Assembly (NCBI RefSeq): GCF_037975245.1
Contig: NC_092582.1
Location: forward strand, 26,715,577 to 26,779,576
Direction: 5' to 3'
DNA length: 64,000 nt
Source of the DNA: Apostichopus japonicus
Taxonomy: Eukaryota > Echinodermata > Holothuroidea > Aspidochirotida > Stichopodidae
The notes beneath the pieces were generated by a model. That model ran no database searches and was not told where the DNA came from. It saw nothing but the letters and a program-made list of their open reading frames with translations. Both the position numbers and the translations under genes were made by a program. The number at the start of each line of letters is the position of its first letter. Position 1 is the stretch's first letter. Positions 12,801-27,800 of this stretch are shown here, piece after piece.

Positions 12801-15800
12801 TGAAATACTCTATCTACTGGTGAAGTATGGTTTGTAGCTACTCAACCATACTCACACATTGAAACACTCTATCTACTGGTGAAGTATGGCTTGTAGCTAC
12901 TCAACCATACTCACACATTGAAACACTCTATCTACTGGTGAAGTATGGTTTGTGGCTACTCAACCATACTCACACATTGAGATAATTTCAAAGTCTGTAA
13001 TGCCCGACTGTAGAGTAACCAATGTTTAACTGGTTACTGTAGAGACCTTTTAACTTACAGTACTCTCAGTTTGTCGTGTCAGATTTTCTCCTCTATTAAA
13101 GTGCAAAGGGCCCAGTATTTAGTGTTATTTTCTGTTCATACTGCTCACTTATCACATTTTGCAGGAAGCAATTGGAAAGTTGAATGACCTACAGAGCAAC
13201 GCATCTGTTTTGCAGTCTGTTAGGAAGACTCAAGGAAAGTTCAGTCATCGCAACATTCCAGAGGCAACTCAGTTTGCTCAGAGAGCTGGCTTGACAGTGA
13301 GTAGATTATTAATTAGGTGATTTAAGGATGAGTTATAGATCTTTAGTCTGCATATGATGTCATAGTCCAACCAAAAAGAAATGTTTAGGTGCTGTTACTG
13401 TTTCTACATGTGGTGGTAATGTTTCTACAGGTGCTGTTAATGTTTATACAGGTGGTGGTAATGTTTCTACATGTGGTGGTAATGTTTCTACAGGTGCTGT
13501 TAATGTTTCTAAAGGTGGTGTTAATGTTTCTACAGGTGCTGTTAATGTTTCTACAGGTAGTGGTAATGTTTCTACAGGTGGTGGTTATGTTTCTACCGGT
13601 GGAAGTAATGTTTCTACAGGTGGTGGTAATGTTTCTACAGGTGCTGTTAATGTTTCTACATGTGGTGTTAATGTTTCTACAGGTGCTGTTAATGTTTCTA
13701 CAGGTAGTGGTAATGTTTCTACAGGTGGTGGTTATGTTTCTACCGGTGGAAGTAATGTTTCTACCGGTGGTGGTAATGTTTCTACAGGTGCTGTTAATGT
13801 TTCTACATGTGGTGGTAATGTTTCTACAGGTGCTGTTAATGTTTCTACATGTGCTGTTAATGTTTCTACAGGTAGTGGTAATGTTTCTACAGGTGGTGGT
13901 TATGTTTCTACCGGTAGTGTTAATGTTTCTACATGTGCTGTTAATGTTTCTACATGTGCTGTTAATGTTTCTACAGGTGGTGGTAATGTTTCTACAGGTG
14001 CTGTTAATGTTTCTACAGGTTGTGGTTATGTTTCTACCGGTGGAAGTAATGTTTCTACAGGTGCTGTTAATGTGCCTACAGGTGCTGTAAATGTTTCTAC
14101 AGGTGCTGTTAATGTTTCTACATGTGCTGTTAATGTTTCTACAGGTGCTGTTAATGTTTCTACATGTGGTGGTAATGTTTCTACAGGTGCTGTTAATGTT
14201 TCTACATGTGATGGTATGTTTCTACATGTGCTGTTAAAGTTTCAAAAGGTGCTGGTAATGTTTCTACAGGTTCTGTTAATGTTTGTACAGGTGCTTTTAA
14301 TGTTTCTACAGGTAGTGGTAATGTTTCTACAGGTGGTGGTTATGTTTCTACCGGTGGAAGTAATGTTTCTACAGGTGCTGGTAATGTTTCTACAGGTTCT
14401 GTTAATGTTTGTACAGGTGCTTTTAATGTTTCTACAGGTAGTGGTAATGTTTCTACAGGTTGTGGTTATGTTTCTACCGGTGTAAGTTATGTTTCTACAG
14501 GTGCTGTTAATGTTTCTACAGGTGCTGTTAATGTTTCTACATGTGGTGGTAATGTTTCTACATGTGGTGGTAATGTTTGTACAGGTTGTGGTTATGTTTC
14601 TACCGGTGGAAGTAATGTTTCTACAGGTGCTGTTAATGTTTCTACAGGTGGTGGTAATGTTCCAACAGGTGCTTTTAATGTTTCTACATGTGCTGTTAAT
14701 GTTTCTACAGGTGGTGGTTATGTTTCTACCGGTGAAAGTAATGTTTCTACAGGTGCTGTTAATGTTTTTACAGGTGGTGGTAATGTTCCAACAGGTGCTT
14801 TTAATGTTTCTACATGTGCTGTTAATGTTTCTACAGGTGGTGGTTATGTTTCTACCGGTGGAAGTAATGTTTCTACAGGTGGTGGTTATGTTTCTACATG
14901 TGCTGTTAATGTTTCTACAGGTGCTGTTAGTGTTTCTACATGTGGTGGTAATGTTTCTACAGGTGGTGGTAATGTTTCTACATGTGCTGTTAATGTTTCT
15001 ACATGTGGTGGTTATGTTTCTACCGGTGGAAGTAATGTTTCTACAGGTGCTGTTAATGTTTCTACAGGTGCTGTTAATGTTTCTACATGTTGGGGTAATG
15101 TTTCTACAGGTGGTGGTAATGTTTCTACATGTGCTGTTAATGTTTCTACATGTGGTGGTAATGTTTCTACAGGTGGTGGTAATGTTTCTACATGTGCTGT
15201 TAATGTTTCTACAGGTGCTGTTAGTGTTTCTACATGTGGTGGTAATGTTTCTACAGGTGGTGGTAATGTTTCTACATGTGCTGTTAATGTTTCTACATGT
15301 GGTGGTTATGTTTCTACCGGTGGAAGTAATGTTTCTACAGGTGCTGTTAATGTTTCTACAGGTGCTGTTAATGTTTCTACATGTTGGGGTAATGTTTCTA
15401 CAGGTGGTGGTAATGTTTCTACATGTGCTGTTAATGTTTCTACATGTGGTGGTTATGTTTCTACCGGTGGAAGTAATGTTTCTACAGGTGCTGTTAATGT
15501 TTCTACAGGTGCTGTTAATGTTTCTACATGTTGTGGTAATGTTTCTACAGGTGGTGGTAATGTTTCTACATGTGCTGTTAATGTTTCTACAGGTGGTGGT
15601 TATGTTTCTACCGGTGGAAGTAATGTTCCAACAGGTGCTTTTAATGTTTCTACAGTACATGTGCTGTTAATGTTTCTACAGGTGGTGGTTATGTTTCTAC
15701 CGGTGGAAGTAATGTTTCTACAGGTGCTGTTAATGTTTCTACATGTGGTGGTAATGTTTTTACAGGTGGTGGTTATGTTTCTACCGGTGGAAGTAATGTT

Positions 15801-18800
15801 TCTACAGGTGCTGTTAATGTTTCTACATGTGGTGGTAATGTTTCTACATGTGGTGGTTATGTTTCTACCGGTGGAAGTAATGTTTCTACAGGTGGTGGTA
15901 ATGTTTCTACATGTGCTGTTAATGTTTCTACATGTGGTGTTTATGTTTCTACCGGTGGAAGTAATGTTTCTACAGGTGGTGGTTATGTTTCTACATGTGG
16001 TGGTAATGTTTCTACAGGTAGTGGTAATGTTTCTACATGTGGTGGTTATGTTTCTACCGGTGGAAGTAATGTTTCTACAGGTGCTGTTAATGTTTGTACA
16101 TGTGGTGGTAATGTTTCTACAGGTGGTGGTAATGTTTCTACAGGTGGTGGTTATGTTTCTACCGGTGGAAGTAATGTTTCTACAGGTGCTGTTAATGTTT
16201 CTACAGTATTGTTCAAGCAAACAACTTTTTTGTCTTAACAAACCTAATATCCTACCGTTGTTATTGTAAGGCATAGTGAAGCCTACAGGAGCTTACTTGG
16301 CATTTGCATGTCTTAAGTGTTGCCAAGTGTTTTTACAAAGCTGTTAAATAATACTGAGTGCCGAGTGGTGGTGGATTTATATAATTGGTGCTATTGGTAT
16401 AAAAGGTAGTATTTGGGTCATTAACTTGGAACTCGGAATAGGTTGTTCCAACTTGTTGAATGAACTTGCAATATGTTGTGTGTGGATCCAATTTGTTATT
16501 AGAAAATCCTCCTCTAATGAAATGTGAAACAAGGAATCTCAAATGATCCTGTTGTTTTACTTGTTTTTATCTCTCTAGATGGATCAGTTAAATACACTAC
16601 CAATTATTCATGTCAGTGGAACAAAAGGAAAAGGATCAGTGTGTGCATTTTGTGAAAGTATTCTCAGGAAGCATGGTCTGAAAACTGGATTTTACAGGTA
16701 AAAGAAATGAGTTGAACTGTATGCAGCAAACAATATAAAGTAGGCAATATGAATAAAGTAAACAATATAGTGTTGGCTGTATGAATAAAGTAAATAATGT
16801 AAAATAGGCTGTATGAATAAAGTAAACAATATAGAATAGGCTATATGAATAAAGTAGACAATAAAGTATAGGCTGTATGAATAAAGTAAACAATATATAA
16901 TAGACTAAAAGAATAAAGTAAACAATATAGAATAGGCTATAAGAATAAAGTAAACAATATAGAATAGGCTGTACGAATAAAGTTAACAATATAGAATAGG
17001 CTGTAAGAATAAAGTAAACAATATAGAATAGGCTGTATGAATAAAGTAAACAATATAGTGTTGGCTGTATGATTAAAGTAAACAATATATAATAGACTAT
17101 AAGAATAAAGTAAACAATATAGAATAGGCTATAAGAATAAAGTAAACAATATAAAAATGGCTGTATGAAATAAAGTAAACAATATAGAATAGGCTCTTTA
17201 CATAAATAAAGTAAACAATATAGTGTTGGCTGTATGAATAAAGTAAACAATATAAAATAGGCTATATGAATAAAGTAAACAATAAAGTATAGGCTGTACG
17301 AAAAAACTAAACAATATAGCTATAAGAATAAAGTAAACAATATAGAATAGGCTGTATGAAATAAAGTAAACAATATAGAATAGGCTGTATGAATAAAGTA
17401 AACAATATAGTGTTGGCTGTATGAATAAAGTAAACAATATAGTGTTGGCTGTATGAATAAAGTAAACAATATAAAATAGGCTATATGAATAAAGTAAACA
17501 ATAAAGTATAGGCTGTACGAAAAAAGTAAACAATATAGCTATAAGAATAAAGTAAACAATATAGAATAGGCTGTATGAAATAAAGTAAACAATATAGAAT
17601 AGGCTGTATGAATAAAGTAAACAATATAGTGTTGGCTGTATGAATAAAGTAAACAATATAGTGTTGGCTGTATGAATAAAGTAAACAATATAAAATAGGC
17701 TATATGAATAAAGTAAACAATAAAGTATAGGCTGTACGAAAAAAGTAAACAATATAGCTATAAGAATAAAGTAAACAATATAGAATAGGCTGTATGAAAT
17801 AAAGTAAACAATATAGAATAGGCTTTATGAATAAAGTAAACAATAAATTATAGGTAATACGAATAAAGTAAACAATATAGAACACGCTATATGAATAAAG
17901 TAAACAGTAAAATGTAGGTTATATGAATAAAGTAAACAATATAAAATAGGTTATATGAATAAAGTAAACAATAAAGTAAAGGTAGTACGAATAAAGTAAA
18001 CAATGTAGAATAGGCTATATGAATAAAGTAAACAATAATATGTAGGTTATGGCAGATTTCACAGTTTGATGGTCCAAACCAGCATAGTTAGTTTGAAGTA
18101 CACTGTACTGCTGTGTGTTTTAAATAATTACAAGTCTTTGTCATTAATTTGAACAACAAAGTAAACAATATAAAATAGGTTATATGAATAAAGTAAACAA
18201 TAAAGGATAGGTAGTACGAATAAAGTAAACAATATAGAATAGGCTATATGAATAAAGTAAACAATAAAATGTAGGTTATAAAGTTAACAATATAAAATAG
18301 GTCATATGAATAAAGAAAACAATATAGTATAGGCTGTATGAATAAAGTTACAAACAATATAAAATAGGATATATCAATAAGTCATAAATATAGAATAGAC
18401 TGTATGAATAAAGTAAACAATATAGTATAGGCTATTTAGATTAAAGTAAACAAAAATTGCACGTTTGCGTCAACGAAGATACATTATTGGAAAATTATTT
18501 TCAAGAGTTCATAGAGCATTTTTGAGTAGAAATAATTATTCAACAGCAGTGATCATGCATCAGCGCCAGGGTTAGAAATCAACGATCGCGCCCAAGCGGG
18601 TGTTTACAGTTCCACATCGTCAGATCATAGCTCACTGCCCTGTTTAAATGTTGCATTTTGAGAGAGAGAAAAGTTTTCCACAATGATTTAGAAGAAATAA
18701 TTGAGTTCACTTTCTCTCTGATTTCCCGCAAGAAGTATTTATCACCCTGCAAATAGCTTCCGCCTTATTGCCCACTGCACTTTTTCCCGCCATGCAGATA

Positions 18801-21800
18801 TCCTTTTAAACTTTTAACAAATTGCCATTGATATAGCACCACTACTTAATCCGCCCGGGTTTTCCCGAATCCCCATACAAAATGTTACAATCTGCATCAA
18901 AGGACAGTCGCTAATTACTTGACATGCTGAAACATGCATTCCACAAGTTCATTCAACTCCATTCTTGATTCTCTCCATTTGTTTTGCACAAGCGTTGTGC
19001 GGTAGTCGGATTTCACACAACCGGTAGTGTTGCAACATCCATCCCGTATCATAACTACAACCGGTATTTTCCTCAACTTTCATCCATGGTTCAAAGCACT
19101 TAGTTACGAGATTGTCAATGTCATACATTCAATATGCATAGCCTAGGCTACAGTATGTACATACTCTTACACGAACGGTTATAAAAAATATGAAAAAAAT
19201 AACACGCTATATTAGGGCCATTGTTTTTTAACATACACTTCCAAAAGAAAAGCAAAAACCTTGGAAAAAAGCAACCCACACCATCCTTCATTCATACTCG
19301 ACGTACGATATTAGATGATCACGTTCGCACATGGATTAAACTATTGTAGTAATCCGTATTCCATACACAAAAAGAAATTGGGAGTTCCCCATTATTTCAT
19401 GATATTGGAATAGAGCAACCCCTTCAAGTTCAAAAGTTCACAATGAAAAGTTTTTAACTATCAACAAGTCACCACGTGTTTGGAACTTCAGACAATAAGA
19501 ATGTAACATAGGGGCTACGTAAATACGGGATTATAAACTACATACATAAGAATAGTACAGATTTATTCATATCGTTAATCGGCTGTTGTTTACTCCAGAA
19601 AATATACTTTCAATACGCACAATATCAATCTTTCGTACAAAAAATCTTAAAATTTAAAAAGTGGCAAAAGATAACTATAAATTACATCGTGGAACCCCCT
19701 GCATTAATAAACTAATCCATTTCATTACAGCATCAACTCTCAAGTACCGCACAGAAGTGTGTACCAGTACCGTACCCTAGGCTATAATAATATACAGTCC
19801 CATGCAAAGATGGACTTAAACTGGATATACTCCCTGCGGTTTTGGCTCAATATTTATTAGATCGTTATAATTATTATAACAAAATGAGGTGAAATGCATA
19901 AGGGTAAGATTTTGTACATGGGAACCTTGACAATCATCGTTTGAAGGAAAAATAAATATCGAAAATTTCAGAATAACTTTGAAGTCCCGTAACATGCTGA
20001 GCTCAAGTAACGTTCGATATTTGGTGTAGCCTAGGTCCAAATTACTACGTGAAAAATTGATTCGTTAATGGTCTAGGCCACTCATTCTCTGATTGGTCTA
20101 TTGCGGCGATGTTGAAGCAGCCTGGTCTTGCATGATACACAGCGAATTTTAACGTGGTGTGGCTGATCGGACTAACCGCGACGGCTTTACTGTAGTACTA
20201 CTGTACAGCATACAACAATGAACTTGTTGAGGTCCCAGAGATATGAAATCCTATTCGGAAAAGTGCAATTACTTAGAAAATATATCAAGTGAATGTGAAA
20301 TTTAAAAAGGTAGGGAACTTGCTGAAATTTTATACAGGATAAAAACGACTCATGTGCTACCGTAACATGGTACACATGTGTAGTACACTGGCAATCACTG
20401 TTAAATTGGGCCACAAAATCGCGTCAATTGGGTCTTCAATTTTCAAAAAGCTTCAGCTCAGACACCCCCCTACACTGCTTTCCGGATTCTTCCGATTTAT
20501 GTTCCCAGGAACAAAAACATTTTTTCCTGACTGTGGCCAACAGTGTGTTAAAATAGTGACATTTAGGGTTTACACAGGTCCAAAAAGTGGGAATCGGGTA
20601 CCCAAGAGCTGTCACCAATCGGGTATCCAGGTACCCGGAAAAAAACTGTTTACCAACGTGTATCATGATTTTCAAGAAATTACATATTGGATGCTATAAT
20701 AAATGAATTATATTCTCTGCTGACAATGTTTTCATGTTCAAATATGTAGGTGTAAGATAAGGTATAAAACCTTCCTCAATAACAATAATTTATATTTGCT
20801 TTTGTTTCTTTCGTTAACTTGTTAATAACTTTATATAATTAACATTACTACCATACATCACACTGCTGTCGCTGCTTATGCTTGCTCTCCACGTCTATTG
20901 GATCAGACCATATAAATTTCCAATTGAGCTCTTAAGCAGTTGTTACTACTACTATCTATTACGCAGACCCAGGGTTCGCATTAGCCGCGAGATTGCACGA
21001 TTGCGCAATTTGATCACATTTGGAATAAACGATGAGTAAAAAGCCACTTGCGATTATTATTTTTTAGTCTATAATCCATAAACATATCGTAATATTCCTT
21101 GTCAGCCTTTCCTGAACTATCAAATCAACGAATGAATAAATAATTTTTTTCCCCCTCATGGTAGCCTAACACCACACTAAGTCAATGGAAATCTAACTAA
21201 ACCTAACCATCTGTTTATTAGCTGAAATTGTGACGCAGTTACAAGATATCCATGGATTACTTTCATTTTTGCTGTTACGTTCAACCACATGGTTGCCTAA
21301 CACAACACTAAGTCTATGGGGTAATCTAGCCTAGCCATCTGTTTATTAGCTGAAATTGTGACGCAGTTATAAGATATCCATGGAATACTTTCATTATTGC
21401 CGTTACGTTCGACCACATGGTTGCCTAACACCACACTAAGTCAACGGGGTAATCTAGCCTAGCCGTCTGTTTATTTGCTGAAATTGTGACGCAGTTATAA
21501 GATATCCATGGAATACTTTCGTTACTGCTGTCATCTTTCATCCATTTGCCAATTTTTTTTTTTTAAATCACACTTTGCGTAGGATTCGGGTTATAAATTA
21601 GGAATCGGGTAGTATCGCAACGGGCGGGTACCCACTAGTGACATGACATATCTGCTACTGGACAACAAACTTTTGTCTGAATGTGTGCTATGGACTTTCA
21701 ATCTTATTGCTTCCTCCTCAGTTCTCCCCACCTTGTAGAGGTTCGCGAGAGAATACGAGTTAATGGACTGCCCATGGAGAAAGAGGATTTTGCAAGCTCT

Positions 21801-24800
21801 TTTTTTGAAGTGTATGACAGGCTTGATGACACAAAGAAGGATCATGAGGAGGCCATGCCGGCTTATTTTCGGTTTCTCACTATAATGGCATTTCATGTCT
21901 TTTTGAAAGAAAAAGTAAGATAATTTATCCAAGTTTTGTCGTACAGATATCTGATCCTTTTCTGTTTTTGAAATGAAGGATATAAATTTGTCGGCCTCAT
22001 ATAAATAACATTTATGAGAGGTTTATCTTTGATGAGGAGAGGGGGACGAATGTGAAACCCTTCTAGATAGTAGCCAGCACAATGCTGTTGTCAATTGTTA
22101 CGTAATAGATCATGTGTCCGTTATGGGTATGAAACATTGGTGCATTGCAGCTGTCATGTTCTAAAGGCCTTATGATCTGAAAGTTCCATATTCCTTCTGT
22201 GAAAGCTCAATGTATTTGGTATCATAGGAAGGAAAAATATCACTGAGGTTTCACCTAATAACAGAACAGATAGCTGTCAGTGAGGTTTCACCTTTTATCA
22301 GAACAGAACAGATAGCTGTCAGTGAGGTTTCACCTATGAACAGAACAGACCAGATAGCTGTCAGTGAGGTTTCACCTAATAACAGAACATACCAGATAGC
22401 TGTCCGAGAGGTTTCACCTAATAACAGAACAGACCAGATAGCTGTCAGTGAGGTTTCACCTAATAACAGAACAGACTAGATAGCTGTCAGTGAGGTTTCA
22501 CCTAATAACAGTACAGACTAGATAGCTGTCAGTGAGGTTTCACCTAATAACAGAACAGACTAGATAGCTGTCAGTGAGGTTTCACCCAGACCAGATAGTC
22601 GTCAGTGAGGTTTCACCCTATATAAGAACAGAACAGATAGCTGTCAGTGAGGTTTCACCTAATAACAGCACAGACCAGATAGCTGTCAGTGAGGTTTCAC
22701 CTAATAACAGAACAGAACAGATACAGTAGCTGTCAGTGAGGTTTCACCTTTTATCAGAACAGAACAGATAGCTGTCAGTGAGGTTTCACCTAATAACAGA
22801 ACAGACTAGATAGCTGTCAGTGAGGTTTCACCTAATAACAGTACAGACCAGATAGCTGTCCGTGAGGTTTCACCTAATAACAGAACAGAACAGATAGCTG
22901 TCAGTGAGGTTTCACCTAATAACAGAACAGACCAGATAGCTGTCAGTGAGGTTTCACCTAATAACAGAACAGACTAGATAGCTGTCAGTGAGGTTTCACC
23001 TAATAACAGAATAGAACAGATACAGTAGCTGTCAGTGAGGTTTCACCTTTTATCAGAACAGAACAGATACAGTAGCTGTCAGTGAGGTTTCACCTTTTAT
23101 CAGAACAGAACAGATAGCTGTCAGTGAGGTTTCACCTAATAACAGAACAGAACAGATAGCTGTCAGTGAGGTTTCACCTAATAACAGAACCGACCAGATA
23201 GCTGTCAGTGAGGTTTCACCTAATAACAGAACAGAACATAGCTGTCAGTGAGGTTTCACCTAATAACAGAACAGACCAGATAGCTGTCAGTGAGGTTTCA
23301 CCTAATAACAGAACAGACTAGATAGCTGTCAGTGAGGTTTCACCTAATAACAGTACAGACCAAATAGCTGTCAGTGAGGTTTCACCTAATAACAGTACAG
23401 ACCAGATAGCTGTCAGTGAGGTTTAACTTAATAACAGAACAGAACAGATACAGTAGCTGTCAGTGAGGTTTCACCTATGAACAGAACAGATACAGTAGCT
23501 GTCAGTGAGGTTTCACCTTATAACAGAACATACCAGATAGCTGTCAGTGAGGTTTCACTTAATAACAGAACAGAACAGATACAGTAGCTGTCAATGAGGT
23601 TTCACCTAATAACAGAACAGACCAGATAGCTGTCAGTGAGGTTTCACCTAATAACAGAACATACCAGATAGCTGTCAGTGAGGTTTCACCTAATAACAGA
23701 ACAGACCAGATAGCTGTCAGTGAGGTTTCACCTAACAACATAACAGACCAAATAGCTGTCAGTGAGGTTTCACCTAATAACAGTACAGACCAACCAGATA
23801 GCTGTCAGTGAGGTTTCACTTAATAACAGAACAGACCAGATAGCTGTCAGTGAGGTTTCACCTAATAACATAACATACCAAATAGCTGTCAGTGAGGTTT
23901 CACCTAATAACAGTACAGACCAACCAGATAGCTGTCAGTGAGGTTTCACTTAATAACAGAACAGAACAGACACAGTACCTGTCAGTGAGGTTTCACCTAT
24001 GAACAGAACAGAACAGGTAGCTGTCAGTGAGGTTTCAACTAATAACAGAACAGACCAGATAGCTGTCAGTGAGGTTTCACCTAATAACATAACAGACCAA
24101 ATAGCTGTCAGTGAGGTTTCACCTAATAACATAACAGACTAAATAGCTGTCAGTGAGGTTTCATCTAATAACATAACAGACTAAATAGCTGTCAGTGAGG
24201 TTTCATCTAATAACATAACAGACCAAATAGCTGTCAGTGAGGTTTCACCTAATAACATAACAGACTACTGTAGATAGCTGTCAGTGAGGTTCCACTCAAT
24301 AACATTACAGACCAAATAGCTGTCAGTGAGGTTTCACGTAATAACAGAACAGACCAGATAGCTGTCAGTGAGGTTTCACCTAATAACAGAACAGAACAGA
24401 CCAGATAGCTGTCAGTGAGGTTTCATGTAATAACAGAACAGATAGTTGTCAGTGAGGTTTCACCTAATAACAGAACAGACCAAATAGCTGTCAGTGAGGT
24501 TTCACCTAATAACAGAACACACCAGATAGCTGTCAGTGAGATTTGACCTAATAACAGAACACACCAGATAGCTGTCAGTGATGTTTATGTCCAATGTTTG
24601 CTCTGGCAAAAGTGTCATCCATTAAATGATCTATTCTGGTAACTAGCACAACCCTCAGGAATGGCTTGATTTCATACCCTTGCATCTTATATGTTATAAT
24701 TACATTCACATATATTATTAGACATGAGCATTAAAGATGATGACATGGTATGACTGTAAACAAGAGTGGCCATCAGCTATCTATTATCCAATAAGTTGAA

Positions 24801-27800
24801 GGTAAAAACTCCTAGCTAAGAGTGATCTAGAAACCAAGTCTTTCAGTTGCTTATTTCACTTTTAAATTCATTCATCAGGAGACATATTGAATTGTGTGTT
24901 TATGATGGAATGCCTACTAGTTAATTTCTGGTTCACATTTTCCATTCATTCATCAGGGGACATATTAAATTGTGTGTTTATGATGGAATGCCTACTAGTT
25001 AATTTCTGGTTCACATTTTCCATTCATTCATCAGGGGACATATTGAGTTGTGTGTTTATAATGGAATGCCTACCAGGACTAAATAAATGTCAGTTGTTCT
25101 TGTTCATAGGTGGATGTAGCTCTTATAGAGGTTGGTATTGGAGGGGAACATGACTGCACAAACATCATCAGGCAACCGACAGTTGTAGGAATAACATCCC
25201 TTGGAATGGACCATACTTTCCTACTAGGAGAGACACTGGGTCAAATAGCCTGGCATAAAGCTGGCATCTGCAAGGTTAGTCTTTAACCAGAGAACCACTC
25301 CACACAATCAACAAACCTTGGCCAAGTTTGATATATAAACGTTCTTACTGTGATCAAAATTGAATGGTTGAAGACTGAGATCAAAATTTTCTTCAGCATT
25401 TTGTGCAAACTACATCCTGGCAAATGGCAAAGGTAATTGATTTTCAAACTTGATGAAGTTTTGTGAATGTAATTAACAACGGCAGGGTGAGTGTTATCAT
25501 GATGACGAATGAGTTGGTGATGTGGTTGTTTCTGTTTGAAATGTACTAATCATTAATCCACCAAGGGGAAATAATAATCTCTAAATGCATTTGCAATTAA
25601 TAAATCTGTGAATTCAAAGAGTATATTGACAGCTATGTTGATATTCCAGTTGCAGCACATTCCCAGGACAAATAAATATAATAACAAAAACAAATAAGCT
25701 TTTGATGAGCATGTACCATGATAAAGTCAATGAGCATTTTCTGCGGTCCTTTTCAATTAGCTTTGATGAGCATGTACAATGCCATGATAAATCAAAGAGC
25801 ACCTTCTGTGTTTCCATGGCAGGAGAATAGCTGTTGTAACACAACCAGCTGCATGGCTGTGTTTCAATGGCAGAAGAGGAGTTGTAACAAAACCAGCTGC
25901 ATGGCTGTGTTTCAATGGCAGAAGAGGAGTTGTAACAAAACCAGCTGCATGGCTGTGTTTCAATGGCAGAAGAGGAGTTGTAACAAAACCAGCTGCATGG
26001 CTGTGTTTCAATGGCAGGAGAATAGCTGTTGTAACACAACCAGCTGCATGGCTGTGTTTCAATTGCAGAAGAGGAGTTGTAACAAAACCAGCTGCATGGC
26101 TGTGTTTCAATGGCAGAAGAGGAGTTGTAACAAAACCAGCTGCATGGCTGTGTTTCAATGGCAGGAGAATAGCTGTTGTAACACAACCAGCTGCATGGCT
26201 GTGTTTCAATTGCAGAAGAGGAGTTGTAACACAACCAGCTGCATGGCTGTGTTTCAATGGCAGGAGAATAGCTGTTGTAACACAACCAGCTGCATGGCTG
26301 TGTTTCAATGGCAGGAGAATAGCTGTTGTAACACAACCAGCTGCATGGCTGTGTTTCAATGGCAGGAGAATAGCTGTTGTAACACAACCAGCTGCATGGC
26401 TGTGTTTCAATGGCAGGAGAAAAGCAGTTGTAACACAACCAGCTGCATGACTGTGTTTCAATGGCAGGAGAATAGCTGTTGTAACACAACCAGCTGCATG
26501 GCTGTGTTTCAGTGGCAGAAGAGGAGTTCACAACCAGCTGCATGGTTGTGTTTTCATTGCAGAAGAGGAGTTCTAACACAACCAGCTGCTTGGCTGTGTT
26601 TCCATGGCAGGAGAATAGCTGAACACAGAACCAGCTGCATGACTGTTTCAATGGCAGAAGAAGAGTTGTTGTAACACAACCAGCTGCATGGCTGTGTTTC
26701 TGTGGTAGAAGAGGAGTTGTAACACAACCAGCTGCATGGTTGTGTTTCCATGGCAGGAGAATAGCTGAACACACAACCAGCTGCATGGCTGTGTTTCAAT
26801 GGCAGAAGAAGAGCTGTTGTAACACAACCAGCTGCATGGCTGTGTTTCTGTGGTAGAAGAGGAGTTGTAACACAACCAGCTGCTTGGCTGTGTTTCCATG
26901 GCAGGAGAATAGCTGAACACACAACCAGCTGCATGGCTGTGTTTCAATGGCAGAAGAAGAGCTGTTGTAACACAACCAGCTGCATGGCTGTGTTTCAATG
27001 GCATGAGAATAGCTGTCGTAACACAACCAGCTGCATGGCAGTATATTATTCGTTTGATTTTTGAGATGTTCCTAGAATGACTCAAAGAATATATGCATGT
27101 CATATGGATGGCAATTCAATGTGCTATATGACCAAAATGTTGTATTAACTTGATAAAATTGTACACACATAAGCAGAATCTCAAGTAAGCTTGCTGGGAA
27201 ACCAGTTTTAGTTCCGAAACCATTGTTTGGTTTCGATGCTAATCGTAACCTATGCATTCATGATGGCGTATATGTATGTGTGTGTTCAGAGAGTCTACCT
27301 GATGGAAAAGTAAGGACAGATTACACCAAAAAATGTAAATCTATTAGCTTATGATTCGTATGAAGTTACAGAAAGGTTTGTGTTAACTATTTTGTTCATT
27401 CATTTTGTATTCTACAGCCTGGGAAGCCAGTTTTTACAGTACCACAGCCGGAGGAAGCTATGAAAGTTGTTCAAGACAGAGCTAAGGAGATTGGTGTAAG
27501 TAAATGAATTCACCCCATCTCAAATAACCTTTGTCAAACAAAGAGTAGCATACCAGTGCATTGTAACAAACTGAGAAACTCAAAATATCAGGATGGAAAT
27601 GTGTTGTCAGCCCCTCCTCTCTCAGACTGTTGAATTCACTCCATCTAACTAATTATCTAACTAATTATGACTAACAGCATCGGGTTGGGAAGCCCAACCA
27701 TGCAGGGCTTGTTACGCACTTGAAGAAGCAGGATGGTAGATATAACATTATAAGAGCAGAGGTTTAGCAATTGTTCATCACCAAATCAACCAAGTCAAAA

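Noticed and set aside
14242-15660. 472-codon minus-strand open frame (and plus-strand frames of 233-393 codons nearby)
   Set aside because: Product of a 21-bp tandem repeat whose length is a multiple of three. It lies in an intron and has no sequence complexity or start context.
16636-17885. Minus-strand frames encoding Tyr/Leu/Phe-rich, membrane-like repeats
   Set aside because: Translation of the 32-bp AT-rich array. One frame even overlaps FPGS exon 3 on the opposite strand.
22225-24590. Regularly spaced repeats resembling a CRISPR array
   Set aside because: The whole unit repeats, including the supposed spacers. The genome is eukaryotic and there are no cas genes. This is a minisatellite.
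25614-26786. 390-codon minus-strand and 318-codon plus-strand open frames
   Set aside because: Product of the 48/51-bp array in FPGS intron 5; both strands are open for the same reason.
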